The position numbers were made by a program, and so were the translations under genes. Positions 50,686 to 61,743 of a stretch of DNA of 64,000 bases are shown here, piece by piece. Under the pieces are notes generated by a model, which had not been told where the DNA came from, searched no databases, and was given only the letters and a program-made list of their open reading frames with translations. The first letter of the stretch is position 1. Every line of letters starts with the position of its first letter. Location of the stretch: contig NC_018329.1 of NCBI RefSeq assembly GCF_000234665.1, forward strand, positions 248,001-312,000. The letters are read 5' to 3'. This DNA comes from Leishmania mexicana MHOM/GT/2001/U1103. Lineage: Eukaryota > Euglenozoa > Kinetoplastea > Trypanosomatida > Trypanosomatidae.

Positions 50686-53673
50686 TGTGAGGGGGATGAT
50701 ACCCCAGCGGCAGGGCCTCACTGCATGAATACTGTTGGCGAAGGTCTGTGTATAGGATCGGCGAGAGAGAACAGCGGGGAGCTCTAAAGAGAGGTGAAGA
50801 AGAAGGCAAGGCAAAAGAAAAAAAAGCAGCGGTGCCCATGAAGAATGCGGATGTCTGCCTTGTGCCCTCCTCCCCTCTCCACCCTTCCCCTCCCCGCCGT
50901 CATCACCCCGTTCCGTGACCGATTCTTATCCCTCCATCTCCGATTACCCCTCTCGCTCGAGGCCATAGGTGGTTATAAGCGCATACCCTCTGTGTGTGTG
51001 TGCGTGTGTCATTGCGGAGCGGCCTTCCCTCGCCGTAGACATGGACCCCCCCCCATCTCTCCTCCTACCAGTGCCTGCGTGCCTGCGTGAGTGATGGATG
51101 AAGGTGGGCACGTACAGTCGTGGATTCGTTATCCAAGTACAGGTGTAAGTGGTCAGTTTGGCTGTGGCTGCGCATGCATGGTAGTCGCCGATGCACGGAC
51201 GGGATTTAACTCTCCCTCTCTCGCCCTCCGTATCTCCCTCGAGAAAGAACGAACACGAAACAGAAAGAAAATTTGCACGAGGACGTCGTCGGTCAAGCAG
51301 AGGCGCTTCCCTGTGCGAGTGCGTGTGTGTGTGTGTGTGTGCACCCAAGGGCCGTACGCGGCCTTCGCGTCCCCTCGCACAGACTTGCCGGAGTGCCTAA
51401 GTGGGAGAGGGGATGCCTTGGTGCTGGCACGCCGGCGGCGGTGTTGGTGGTGGTGGGGACGGGAAGGGGAGGGGAAGCAGCAGGAGAAACGAGGTAGCGG
51501 CGGGCGGGTGGGGGGAGGAAGAGGAGGCGGTGTGAATGCACCCCCAGGAAAGGACAAAGAAAAAAATGAGCGATGAGGCGGGACGATGTGGCAGCCAGAG
51601 CAACGAAAGTGGCGCAGCCGCTCTCCCTCTCGCTCCTTTTTTTTCTGTTGGTCGCTGCTTCTATGTGACGTGCTTTGTCGTATATCGTGAGGGGTTACCC
51701 CCCCCCCTCCTCCTTCCCAGCTGCACTGCATCCTCCACTGGTATGCTGACTGTAGGACACCATGTGCAACATGTGATCATACGAGGATCGCTGTGGTGCG
51801 CGTCCATCTCGCTCCACTGTTCTCCTTTTTTCTTTTCGTTATTCTCGTGCTACTGCCCAATCTCTTCCCTTCCCTCTGCCTCCCTCTTACCATGTGTGCG
51901 TGCTCTCGCGCCTGATGGGCCGCACCTTGAGTGAATGGAACGCGCTCTCCTGTCTCGTCTTTGCCGCTACCCCTCCTTCGCTCTTTAGTATTACTGGTTG
52001 AAAGCAAACCTCTTCACTCCCTCCCTCCTCCTTCCACACAACGCCCTCCCGGCTGGGCAAGTATCGTGCGTGTCTCGAACCCCTTCACGCAAGCACAGAC
52101 GACAGCGCACGAAGAAGCGGGCCATCCTCCCCCCCCCCCCACTGCTTCCCCTCAACCTCCCCCCCCCAAAAAAAAAAAATACCGTAACGCGACTCCCACA
52201 TCAACGACAGAGGCAGGAACGAAAAGCCAAGGAAAGCCGCGATACGGAAAAGGGACGCGGCGGCATCATCTCCACTGCCGGTCCTCCCGTGACGGAAGGC
52301 GATATATATTTCGAGGGAGGACGACAACGGAAACGAGAAAGTTGCGCAGGAGTGTGATCAAGGGCGAACGAGGGAATCGCGTGCTTGTGACCACAAGGCT
52401 GGACGGTCCACAAGAGTAACTGTGCGGGGAGGTGTGTTAGGCCACTTCACACTACCAACCAACGATCAAAGCGGATACGGCAGAACGGACGAAGAACATA
52501 AAAAGGGACCAGACACAGTGCGCGTAGCTCTGGTGCTGCTTCCTCTCTCGTCGTTTGGTCTCTGTTGCCTTTGGATGTTTCTATTCCTCTTACATCATAT
52601 CCCCCCCCCCTCTCTCCCTCCCTACTCGTCTTCTCCGATTTCTGCTCTCGCTGATTGTTTGCCCCTCCCCCATCTCTCGGACGATCGCTCTGTCTGCCCC
52701 GCGCGCTCTCCCCCCAGTCAGTTCTTGCGGCAACCTCGCATGTGTGTGCGCGCTGTCTATGGTGTAACTCTACGTTTGCGTGCGTCTGCGTGTTGAGCTG
52801 CTTTCCTCCTTCGTCCCCCTACTGTGCCCGCGGTGGCTTGCTGCTGCTGCTGCCACCACCGCCTCGAGCCCCCCTCCCCTCCCTCACTTCCTTGTCTTTG
52901 TGCGTCTGCCTCTCCACCACCACCTCTCTTTCTCGCCACTTATCGCCCCCGCCGTCGTCAAAGGTCACTGTATCCCGTGCACCGCTCGTCTGGTCCTCTC
53001 TGCTGTCCTTCTGCACACACGCAGGGAAGGTGAGCTCCAAGCTTGCCGCCTGCCCTTAGCGCTCCCTTTCTTTTTCGTTGCTGCGCTCTCCTCCTTTCGT
53101 GTCAGCTGCGGCATCCGCCGGGCGTTAACGCCGGGGGAGGGGGAGGACTCTGGTGAGTGTCGCCGAGAGCGGCAGTATCTTAGAGGTTGCCGCTGCTTTT
53201 GCTGGTTGTTTTGGTGTCGCTGTTGATTGTGGCAGCGTTGCTCATCGCACGCCCGAAACGGTACACACATCGACGTCTTTTAGCTCGTTATATTTCCTCG
53301 ATGGATGAATGCAACGAGAGACAAGCCTAAGCCTACTATTCTTACCGACCGACCGGCGTGTGAACGTACCCTCCAAAAGCCGTCCATCTGTCTCTCCCCC
53401 CTCTCTCTCTTGCTCCAAGTCGTGTGTGATTGGCTTATTGTTGCGCTCGCGTGTCCAACTTTGTTTTCCCTGCGCGTGTGTGCGTCTTTTGGTCTGTTTG
53501 CACTCAGAGCCATTTTGAATTCTGTGCGTTACCTCGATCACGCACGCACGCACGCACACACGCAACACGCACACTCGACGTAAGTGTGTGCATTGTGTGC
53601 TTCCCTCGCCCACCCCCACCCCTCTTCCTTCTGGTGCTCCTTGCGTGCGTCCCCCTCCCTTTGTGTGGTCGTC
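50686..53673 (+). other. Intergenic region between prefoldin 4 and the F-box/Tubby-like gene
   Basis: 3.0 kb of CT-rich sequence with scattered TG/CA repeats and some purine-rich patches near 51440-51570. No open frame with gene-like composition. An ACGC tetranucleotide run lies near 53539-53555. Confidence 0.7.
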
Positions 53674-56600
53674 ATGCAGTATGAGAAACCCTCTGGGGTC
53701 ATGCATGAGGTGATCCGGCGCGCCTTTGATGAGCTGCGCCTGCACAACAATGCACAAGGCGCTATCACCATCGTTACACACGCTCTCGCCAACGCAGAGG
53801 GACTGCCGCTGCTGAAGTCAGGCAAGGACCTCAATGGAAACACCCCACCAAGCACGCCCCGAGCGGTTTTGTCGCGCAGCGACAGCGTCGTGGCACGTGT
53901 CCGTGACGCCACCGCTTCTGTCGTTGGCGTTCCCACTCAGAGCAGCATCAGCGAGAACGGCTACGACCATAGCGCGCCCCGACCTCGTCTCGGTGGGTCT
54001 TCGAGCATGGCCCGTGCGACGCAGACTGCGTCGATGCAGTGGCTCATCGTCGGGAGTATCGGCGGCACTGTGCCTTCGCCGGCCTCCACCCCCAGCGCCA
54101 GCGCCATTGCGTCGCTACCTGCTGGGAGCGTAGAGTGTCTGAGCAAGCATCACTACTTTAATCGGACGCAGGTTCTGCGGCTGCTGCTCATCCGCTGCGA
54201 GGCCTATAGTGCCATGAAGCAGCACAACCGCGCGTTGCAGGATGCACTGAACGCCGTCGAGGTGTCGGAAGGCCAGTCAGCGGAGGCGTACTTCGCGGTT
54301 GGCCGAGAGCAGCGCCGGCAGTTCAACATTGTGGAGTCTGCCAGCGCGTTTGACACAGCAGAGGCCCTGCTGCACTCCATGCAGCAAGCTGTGGCGGCTG
54401 GCAAGAACGTTGTGGATGGCTGGATCCAGGAAACGGTATCGGAGGAGGATTTCTGGGCCGAGCGCGGCTATCAAATGTCGGAGGTGCGGGAGCTCGGCAT
54501 CACGCAGCGAGAGTACGAGCTGCAGGAGCGAGCCACACACCGTGATAGTCTGTCGAACTCGGACAGTCTCCCGACAAGCCCGGTGATAAGCGGCAGCAGT
54601 TGGCGTGGGCACGGGCACGGTTTTGAACCGTCGTTTGCCGGCAACAGTGGCTCGATGCTCGAGGTGCCGACCTCACTGAACGACTCCGCCACGACCCTTT
54701 CCTTCACAGGCGAGAGCGGCGCTGACGGCGGCACCGCCGGTGCCGGGAATTATGTGCGCGACCTGTTGCAGTGTGGTCTGTCGTTGAACGAGCTGGCCAT
54801 GTGGCGCCGTCTCTCCAATGAGTCGCGGGCGCTGCTTGCCATGCGCCAGTCGCACACCGTGCCGTCAACGCTGCTGGGGGCGACCATGACGCTGCTGGAC
54901 CGCCGCATTTCAAGCGTTCGTGGTGGTCTCATCATCTCCATAGAGAACAACTTGAGTGTGCCGCTACGCTTCGTTGGTGCCACGGCCCCAGACGGGCTCT
55001 ATCACGACACCTTCAGCTTTCCCGACGTCATCGCCAAGACGCACTGCGGCGTATCAATGCTGCACCCACGCAGGTGGGGTGGCTACTCTGGTGGTGTATG
55101 CTACGAGCTGCACGAGCAGCTGAGCTGCTTCTTTTACTTCGAGTGCCCTCTGCTGGGCTCGCTCAAATACGGGGTGCGCTTCGTCGAGCACCGCGCCTCT
55201 GACCTGCGCCGCGCCTTCGCGGAGATGTACAAGGAGACGGGTATCTACGGCATCGAGGGTGGCACGTCGTCGGCCATCAAATCACCACTGCACACCAACA
55301 GCGGTGCGGCGGGTGCACACAACGGCTCCCGCATCGGAGGCAATGTGTCGATCCGCGGTGCGACGACGCCACTCGCGACGACGTTGGCTAGCATGAACGC
55401 AGCGCGGGCCGCGATTCGAACGCCGCCGTCTGGAATCTGGCTCGCATCGCGCACCACAGCTTCCGCGTCGAGGCGTCCGATCAAGGCCACGGCGCGTTTG
55501 AACGGCACTCAGGACATCGCCTTCTCGCTCTCCGAAGTGCTGGCTGTGCGGCTGCGCAGTGTGGAGCTGGTGCCTGCGCTCGAGTACGTTGGTGCCGCGA
55601 CGCTCAAAAAGCTGAGCTCCGTCAACCACCGCTACCGGGAGCTGGTGAACAACCTGCCGCCGCCGATGTTCTACGGCACTGGGCGGCGCTCCTACCCGGA
55701 CTACTGTGTCGCTTCCGACCGGTACAGCTCGCCGTGGATTGTGCGGGACATGCAGCCGGTCACGTGGAAGCTCGTCTTCGACGGCCGCCTCGCCGACCAG
55801 GAAGAGTTCTCTATATCCGATGAGAGCGACACGCAGAAACACATCCTGTGCTTTTCGGCAGATGCGCAGACGAAGGTGACGGGCTACGTGTACTTTGGCG
55901 ACAAGCGGTGTCTGCAGTACATCATCAAAGAGAGCTGGATTCCCTTCAGCAACACGCTCTACATCTCCACCCCCGTCGGCCGAACCTTCGCCAGCTGCGT
56001 GGCGACGAACAACCAAACCCAGTTTACCCTCTCGCTGACGAGCAGCAGCGGCGGCGGTAACGCAAAAGGAGGCGCGGTCAAGGGCGGCGACGACGTGCTG
56101 TACTCGGCGCGCAAGCGTGTGCCGCCCGCCAGCGACGTTACCACGCCGTCCACGCGTGCCGGGGCCACCGTAGTGACGGCCACGGCCATTTCGACAGGAG
56201 TCGTGAGCGGCAACGGGAGTCCTCTCCACAGCCACGGCAGTCCAGTGCCCACCGCGCTTGGTGTGGATTCGGATGCTGCCACTGGCATCGTGGAGGGTGC
56301 TAACAACGTCGGTGTTAGTGCGACAAGGCGCGCCACGTCCGCGGACGCAGCATCGACGAAGACCGGCGGCAGCTCTGGTGGGCTCGGCGTGCTCACCTTG
56401 CCGATGACAACGGGTGGGATCGCGAAGGCTACTCTTTACTCTCCGAATTCCACTCTCTACCCTTCTCCGGGTAAGCCATCTTCAGAGACCGCGTTCAACG
56501 GCACTTCGATCGCAGCCTCCATGACGTCTTGCAAGCCGGATTACTATAGTATCTGGCGCTCACAGCGCGTCAGCGGCGGCGCTGTCGTCGGCAGCGCCTC

Positions 56601-56766
56601 CCCGGCCTCGACGAACGGCGGCGCCGACATTGTGGCCGAGGTAAAAGTGAACCCGGTGCTCTACGGCATGGTGGCCAAGGGTTACTGCGCGGCCGAGATT
56701 ACGCTCTACCCTGGCGCGGATGCGATGTTGGTATCTCTCATGTCCTTCTTGATGACGCGGTGGTAG
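53674..56766 (+). CDS. TPR/F-box protein with C-terminal Tubby-like (LOR) fold, putative
   Basis: A 1030-aa protein. TPR-like helices occur at about 160-245 (VLRLLLIRCEAYSAMKQ, HNRALQDALNAVEVSE, SAEAYFAVGREQRR). A beta-rich unit at about 415-520 begins GLIISIENNLSVPLRF. A possible F-box at about 627-660 (VELVPALEYVG, then LKKLSSVNHRYRELVNN) is followed at once by WIVRDMQPVTWKLVFDG (about 682) and strands to ~785. After a Gly/Thr/Ser-rich insert, the end (about 950-1030) reads YYSIWRSQRV ... AEITLYPGADAMLVSLMSF, the pattern of the last strands and central helix of Tubby/LURP-one folds. F-box plus Tubby is the plant TULP arrangement. If so, it would recruit substrates to an SCF ligase or bind phosphoinositides. 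Domain calls are by eye. The ATG at 53674 is the first in frame; the frame before it opens only from a GTG. Confidence 0.65.
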   Translation: MQYEKPSGVMHEVIRRAFDELRLHNNAQGAITIVTHALANAEGLPLLKSGKDLNGNTPPSTPRAVLSRSDSVVARVRDATASVVGVPTQSSISENGYDHSAPRPRLGGSSSMARATQTASMQWLIVGSIGGTVPSPASTPSASAIASLPAGSVECLSKHHYFNRTQVLRLLLIRCEAYSAMKQHNRALQDALNAVEVSEGQSAEAYFAVGREQRRQFNIVESASAFDTAEALLHSMQQAVAAGKNVVDGWIQETVSEEDFWAERGYQMSEVRELGITQREYELQERATHRDSLSNSDSLPTSPVISGSSWRGHGHGFEPSFAGNSGSMLEVPTSLNDSATTLSFTGESGADGGTAGAGNYVRDLLQCGLSLNELAMWRRLSNESRALLAMRQSHTVPSTLLGATMTLLDRRISSVRGGLIISIENNLSVPLRFVGATAPDGLYHDTFSFPDVIAKTHCGVSMLHPRRWGGYSGGVCYELHEQLSCFFYFECPLLGSLKYGVRFVEHRASDLRRAFAEMYKETGIYGIEGGTSSAIKSPLHTNSGAAGAHNGSRIGGNVSIRGATTPLATTLASMNAARAAIRTPPSGIWLASRTTASASRRPIKATARLNGTQDIAFSLSEVLAVRLRSVELVPALEYVGAATLKKLSSVNHRYRELVNNLPPPMFYGTGRRSYPDYCVASDRYSSPWIVRDMQPVTWKLVFDGRLADQEEFSISDESDTQKHILCFSADAQTKVTGYVYFGDKRCLQYIIKESWIPFSNTLYISTPVGRTFASCVATNNQTQFTLSLTSSSGGGNAKGGAVKGGDDVLYSARKRVPPASDVTTPSTRAGATVVTATAISTGVVSGNGSPLHSHGSPVPTALGVDSDAATGIVEGANNVGVSATRRATSADAASTKTGGSSGGLGVLTLPMTTGGIAKATLYSPNSTLYPSPGKPSSETAFNGTSIAASMTSCKPDYYSIWRSQRVSGGAVVGSASPASTNGGADIVAEVKVNPVLYGMVAKGYCAAEITLYPGADAMLVSLMSFLMTRW

Positions 56767-57429
56767 CCGTGCTAGCGGAAGGGTAGTGCCGCTTCTGTAT
56801 AGTGGTGGTGACGGATGCCTTGAGTTCTTGACCCCTTCCCCCATTGCCCGGCTTTATCAGGCACACTCCTTGTGTGTCGCACATATTTTCGTCTGCTGCT
56901 GCTGCCAGTTGGCATTCTGGTGTCTGCCTGTGTTTGTGTACGTGCTCTCCTTTTTCCCTTCCCCCCCCCTTTATCTCGGATGGTGGCGCTGAGGCCTCCG
57001 CCGTGACGCGCACTTCTTCTCGATGCGGTCGTTGGTGATGGTGATTTGTTTTGGCTCGTCGTGCGCGCTGTCCCCCTCCCCCTCTCCCCCCCTTCTCCGT
57101 CGCAGCACTTGTCGTTACGGTGTCCTGCGCAGAGGGGGAGAAACGCGTCTCGAGAGACAGCTCTTCTTGAGGCAGCTGCGGAGGTGTGTGTGTGTGTGCG
57201 TGCGCGCATAGGATCTGGATGGGAAGGTAAGGAGTAAGACGAGATGAGTCGCCAGCTCCTCCCACGATACCTGCAGTTACGCGCACGCACGCACGTGATT
57301 TGTTCTTCACGCTGCGTTGTTGTCCGGTTGTCGCCTTCTCTTCCTGATTGTTTCTCTGGTATTGCTCCTTCTCTCCCTTCCCTCTCTCTACGTGACACAT
57401 TTTTTTGACCGCCGTCTCTCGTTCCATTG

Positions 57430-57464
<35 letters not shown>

Positions 57465-59135
57465 CCTGACAGCCGCGTTATCCCATCCGCCAGGCCCCCA
57501 CCCTTCCCTTACTTCCCTCACGACGCGTGCCGTGCCCGACCTGCGAGGATGGCGGTTGCAATGATAGACGCCTTCAAGGGAGGAAACGGAAAGCCACGAA
57601 AAAAAATGAAAACGTCTGCAGGGATGCCGCTCCTCCATCGCCACGCTTCGGCCACGCGATGCACTCTCTCATTCTCCCCTCCCTTCTCTCCCTTCTCCCT
57701 CCTCCTCTACGCGTGGCGCTCCTAACACCCGGGCGGCTCGCTCCTTGTCGCCCACCCCCCTCTCTCCTCCACCTCGCCTGAAGAGCGGCTGCAAACCAGT
57801 GTATTCACCAAACCCCTACCAGCACGCTTAACCACCCACACGCCCAAAGTGCCACCCACCATCACCCCTTTTCCTCCTCTCCCTTCCTCACACAACAGAA
57901 CCTAACACATAGGAAAGCTCACGGTGCTGGTACTGCGCGCCTCCTCGCACGTGTCGGCGTCTGTAACCCCGTGTGTGTGTGCGTGGGTGTATCTGTGCGC
58001 TTGCTCTCCATTCACAGCTCCACAAAGACTGCTTGCTTTTCATGTGTGTGTGTGTGTGCGGCAGTCTTGCTGTCATCGTTGTTGTCGGGCGGCTGATTAG
58101 ACGTACGTCTACACACGTCGCTCCTTCTCGTTTTTCTTTTTCCATCCGACCACGTGATTGGCGGGCTCGAGCTCTTCCCCCTTCCCCCCTCCCCCTGCCT
58201 TTACGCCTGTGTCTCGTGCTGCATACACGCACACAAGCACCCCATCTCGCACCTCTCCCTCCCCTCCCCTCCCCCTTCCTCTCGCTCTCACGGTGCGGAC
58301 TGACCGCGTCCTTGGCGTTGGTGGTGGTGAAGACGCTGGACAACGTATCGTCGCGCGTCTCTTCTTGACTGTCGCCCGCGTCGACTTCCCTGTTGCCTGC
58401 TTGCTTACTCGGCACTTCCGCTGCTCCGCTGCTTTTCTTCCCATTCTTCGTCTCGAACATCGTTTTCTCCCCCTCACCCCCCCCCTCTGCGCATCCCTGC
58501 TGATTGCTCGGGCAAGGGCGCAAGAAACAAAAATCAAAGAAAGGGCTACCTTACACACGGCGCCTGCGTAAAGCGCTCCTGCGGACGTGCCGATCGAGTC
58601 GCTCCGGCGTCTTACCACGTTATTGTCCGGTATCGTCGTCCCTGCCGAGTTTTTTCGTCTTTCTTATCACTCCTTGCATTGCCTCTTTGCTGTTCGCTGT
58701 ATCTGCGCTCCACGGATATCTCAAAGCCCCTCTCACCCGATACACGCGCGCACGCACGACTTACGGAGCCAACGCGCGTGGGTCGACTCCACGTTGCGCG
58801 CACGTCGTTTTGCAGCTGTTCTGCGCCCCATCGATTCACGTTCCCGTACTTAGCAAGGGAGAAAGTTGGGGCGGATCCACACAGTGTACCAGGTCACCCC
58901 CAACCACACACCTCTATCATCAGGCGCCCACTCGTCTGCAGAGCGACAGAGCGCCCTTTCCCGCGCGTGAGTGCGTAAGTGCAAAACGCGCGGAGCGAGT
59001 TTGTGGAGGGGAGCAGGGCAGCACGCAGTCCCCATCGGTGCCAAGTATCGAGCGCCTTTTGGTAAACGATTCTGTGCATTCCGAGCGGAGTGCGGAGTCG
59101 TGCGCGCCGGCGTGCACACCAGCCGGAAGTATGCA
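56767..59135 (+). other. Intergenic region between the F-box/Tubby-like gene and the PH-domain gene
   Basis: 2.4 kb with CT-rich sequence and a CA microsatellite (57432-57464). A 58-codon frame at 57549 has mixed composition but is not convincing. Sequence from about 58580 to 59135 is less repetitive and probably contains the 5' UTR of the PH gene. Confidence 0.65.
57432..57464. repeat. CA microsatellite
   Basis: About 16 CA units, uninterrupted. Confidence 0.9.
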
Positions 59136-59139
59136 ATGA
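59131..59139 (+). promoter_or_regulatory. Two-codon upstream ORF overlapping the PH-gene start
   Basis: ATG CAA TGA at 59131-59139 overlaps the main ATG (59136) in an ATGA arrangement. If included in the mRNA, it could reduce or couple initiation at the PH start codon. Confidence 0.45.
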
Positions 59140-60386
59140 GCTACCATGCCGATGCCGCCAAAACTCGCAGAACGAAGCGCGAACTTCCACCGCCGGCGCC
59201 TCCACTGTGCGAGGGCTGGCTCGAGAAGCTCGCGCTGTGCCGCAGCATGTTCACCAAGAAGGGGTGGCACCGCCGCTACGCGTTTGCCACTCATGAGGGG
59301 TTCGGCCTCTGCCACGCGAACCCGCGCGACAGGGGCAACGGCCTCGCTGGGCGCCCACTAAAGATGCTGCACGCCAAGTCGTTTATTCCGTTTGCGAAGA
59401 GGCGGAATGGCGAGGTGGAGCTGCAGCCGGTGTACGTTGTCGACGACGTCAGTGCTGCGCGGCACCCTGAAGCGCCCCAGAAGAGCCACAACGGCATCTG
59501 TAGCGAGACGGTGTCCCTGGCTGAGGGGGGCAGCAGCACCGCATCCGTGCGCGACCTGACGAGCAACGGCAGCAAGTGTACTTACTACTACTTTGGGCTC
59601 AGCTTTGAGGAACACCGCAAGCGATACCTGCTACTGCTCCGTACTTCCTCGCCGCATGACTACATCATGTGGACCACCTATTTGCCCCTGTACGTGCACG
59701 AGGGCAGCGCGTCGAGGATTGTGCCAATTGGCCATCCGTTAGAGACCGGCCGCCCCCAGCCGATCGACCTCAATCACAGGCGGCTGACTGAGAAGCGCGA
59801 ATCAATGCTGCCGAGCACAGTCGCCTTCTACCTCGACCCCAACCCCTGCACCTTCGACGAGCATGTGAAGGTCCGCCGCCTGTGCCTCAACTGGGACGAG
59901 GGCGAGCGCCGACGGCTCTTCACCACGGCCGCGGATCGCGTGCGCTCACTGTGCGGGATTTCTGAGAGCACCGCGTCCGCGAGCATCGCCAAAATGCAGG
60001 ACAAGAGCGAGGAAGAGTACCGCAAGGTCGTATCCTCTCTGTTCGAGGAGCTGTCCCCGTCGGTTCCCGAGTCCGAGGAAAGTTATCCTCCGTGCCACGA
60101 AGACAAAACTATGCCCAGGCATGACGCTGCCGCGATGGTTAGCGTAGGGGCGGCTGCGGGCAGCTCCGGCGCGGCGCACTCACCCGCGACGCACATCGAC
60201 ACAGCCGAAGGCGCTGCCAGCGACCCGAGCATGAGAGAGAGCTTAAAGCACTCGATTAGTCGACGGTTCTTCCCTAGCTTCCCCATTGGTGGTGACGGCG
60301 CTGACAGTGGGGGGAAAGTGGTGCGCAAGCACCCGAGACTAGAGAACGGTGGCACCGCTGTCCACTCGACTCCGCTGAGGAGCTGA
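59136..60386 (+). CDS. PH-domain protein
   Basis: A 416-aa protein. A pleckstrin-homology domain spans about 22-185: it begins CEGWLEKL, continues with a basic KKGWHRRYAFATHEG strand pair, contains an insert (about 85-145), resumes at YYYFGLSFEEHRKRYLLLL, and ends in the conserved C-terminal helix with its tryptophan (HDYIMWTTYLP). PH domains bind phosphoinositides or proteins at membranes. The C-terminal half is hydrophilic, with a possible helical segment (about 255-300) and a low-complexity Ser/Ala/Gly tail; no catalytic domain is seen. The frame is open upstream for 55 codons but only from a GTG; the ATG at 59136 is the first. SIDER-like copy 4 lies about 0.8 kb after the stop. Confidence 0.82.
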   Translation: MSYHADAAKTRRTKRELPPPAPPLCEGWLEKLALCRSMFTKKGWHRRYAFATHEGFGLCHANPRDRGNGLAGRPLKMLHAKSFIPFAKRRNGEVELQPVYVVDDVSAARHPEAPQKSHNGICSETVSLAEGGSSTASVRDLTSNGSKCTYYYFGLSFEEHRKRYLLLLRTSSPHDYIMWTTYLPLYVHEGSASRIVPIGHPLETGRPQPIDLNHRRLTEKRESMLPSTVAFYLDPNPCTFDEHVKVRRLCLNWDEGERRRLFTTAADRVRSLCGISESTASASIAKMQDKSEEEYRKVVSSLFEELSPSVPESEESYPPCHEDKTMPRHDAAAMVSVGAAAGSSGAAHSPATHIDTAEGAASDPSMRESLKHSISRRFFPSFPIGGDGADSGGKVVRKHPRLENGGTAVHSTPLRS

Positions 60387-60779
60387 CGAGCAGCAACACA
60401 AGCTGTGCATGTGCTATCAAAGGAGGAAGAGGACAAAGTATGCACCAATCATTTTGGGAGTCATAGGGTCTCTCCGTCCCATCTCTGTCCGTCCTCCTGC
60501 CATGTGGAACGTCGCCACTGAGGCGAACGGCACCGTGCCCTCATTGACTCTGTCCGTCGGCTATTGGCCACGCTGGGTGCCTTTCGGTTTCTTTCCTACG
60601 TGGGGAATACGTAGAAGCCCCTCCACACTCCCGTCACCATCTCCCCCACCCCACCCCACCCCACCACCCAGCATGTGCCAACGGTGGGCAGAGGGCTCTC
60701 CCGACGGGCTGAGACAAGGTGCGTCTTCGTTTTTCTGATGCCTTTATCTATTTTTCGTTGTTCTCGGCCTCTTCGCTCT

Positions 60780-60783
<4 letters not shown>

Positions 60784-60814
<31 letters not shown>

Positions 60815-60868
60815 CCTCTACCCCCCACAGGCATCTGCGTGTGCGTGTGCGTGTGCGTGTGCGTGTGT
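60784..60868. repeat. Adjacent CA and TGCGTG repeats
   Basis: A ~30-bp CA run, a short C-rich linker, then about five TGCGTG units. Both are purine-pyrimidine alternating and could adopt Z-DNA-like conformations. Confidence 0.85.
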
Positions 60869-61179
60869 CGATGTCTCCTTTGTTGGCGCTGTCCTCATCT
60901 GCTGCTCTTTCTAAAAGGAAAGGAAAAACACATGTTCCTTTTTCCTGTCCAGTGTGGCCCTTTCTCCTCACGCTGTCGTTTGTTTGTTTACGGAGCCGAC
61001 ATGTCGCGCTGCACCGACATCGCGTGCCGTCGGGGCATGCTAGTGTGCGGATTCCCCTATGGGCCGTATGCGTGCGGCGTTCCACCCACCCACCTCCCTT
61101 TTTCTGCTCCAGCGCGGTCCCTTCCGGCGGGTGGCACTTCTATGTATCTTGTGCGTCTCCAGTGTCTTTTTTTTTTCTG

Positions 61180-61743
61180 GGGGAGAGGGGGGCACCTCAG
61201 CATGTCGTAGCAGTGTCCAGTGCCCACTGTGTAGGGTGCCCAGGCAGAGCCGCTCCTATTCCCTGCCAATGCTGAACCGCTTCTGGTGGTGGCCGGGCCA
61301 TGCACCTACGACGTAGGGCAGGCCAGAGCGCCTCACCGCTGCTGATGTCGGTGGCCAGGTCCTGGATGACGTGGCGTCGGAGCGACGCGCGGTAGTGAAC
61401 ATGCTTGTGCCATCCACATGGTGGACGAGGGGTTGGCGTGGCCGGAATGTGCCTCTCACTCGGTCCTCGCACCGCCCGCTGGTGGAGGCAGTCTGAGCGC
61501 CACCCCCGCGGGGGATGCACCGGGTGGCGACCGGACAGGCTGGGTGCGGCTGTAAGGCCGCCCTGCCCAGCGGGCGGGTGGGCAGAGTGTGGGGCAGGGG
61601 CCGTGATCAGGTCACCGAGTCGGCACATTGCCGTAGCACAGCGTGTCTCAAGCTGCCATCGCCCCACTCGATGGGGGCCTGTGACCGGCGTGGTGGGGTG
61701 GGGCTCAGGCTGATGCTCTATCGCAGAGGAACAGGTGCGCTAC
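61180..61743 (-). mobile_element. SIDER-like degenerate retroposon, copy 4
   Basis: A ~560-bp element almost identical to copy 3 in inverted orientation. At its presumed 3' end (left side) lies a T10 run at 61167-61176, which is an A10 tail when read on the minus strand, supporting retroposition with sense on minus. It is therefore antisense to the PH-gene transcript. No coding capacity. Confidence 0.7.

Noticed and set aside
57549..57725. 58-codon frame starting MAVAMIDAFKGG
   Set aside because: The first ~35 codons look plausible, but the second half is a translated CT tract and there is no family resemblance.
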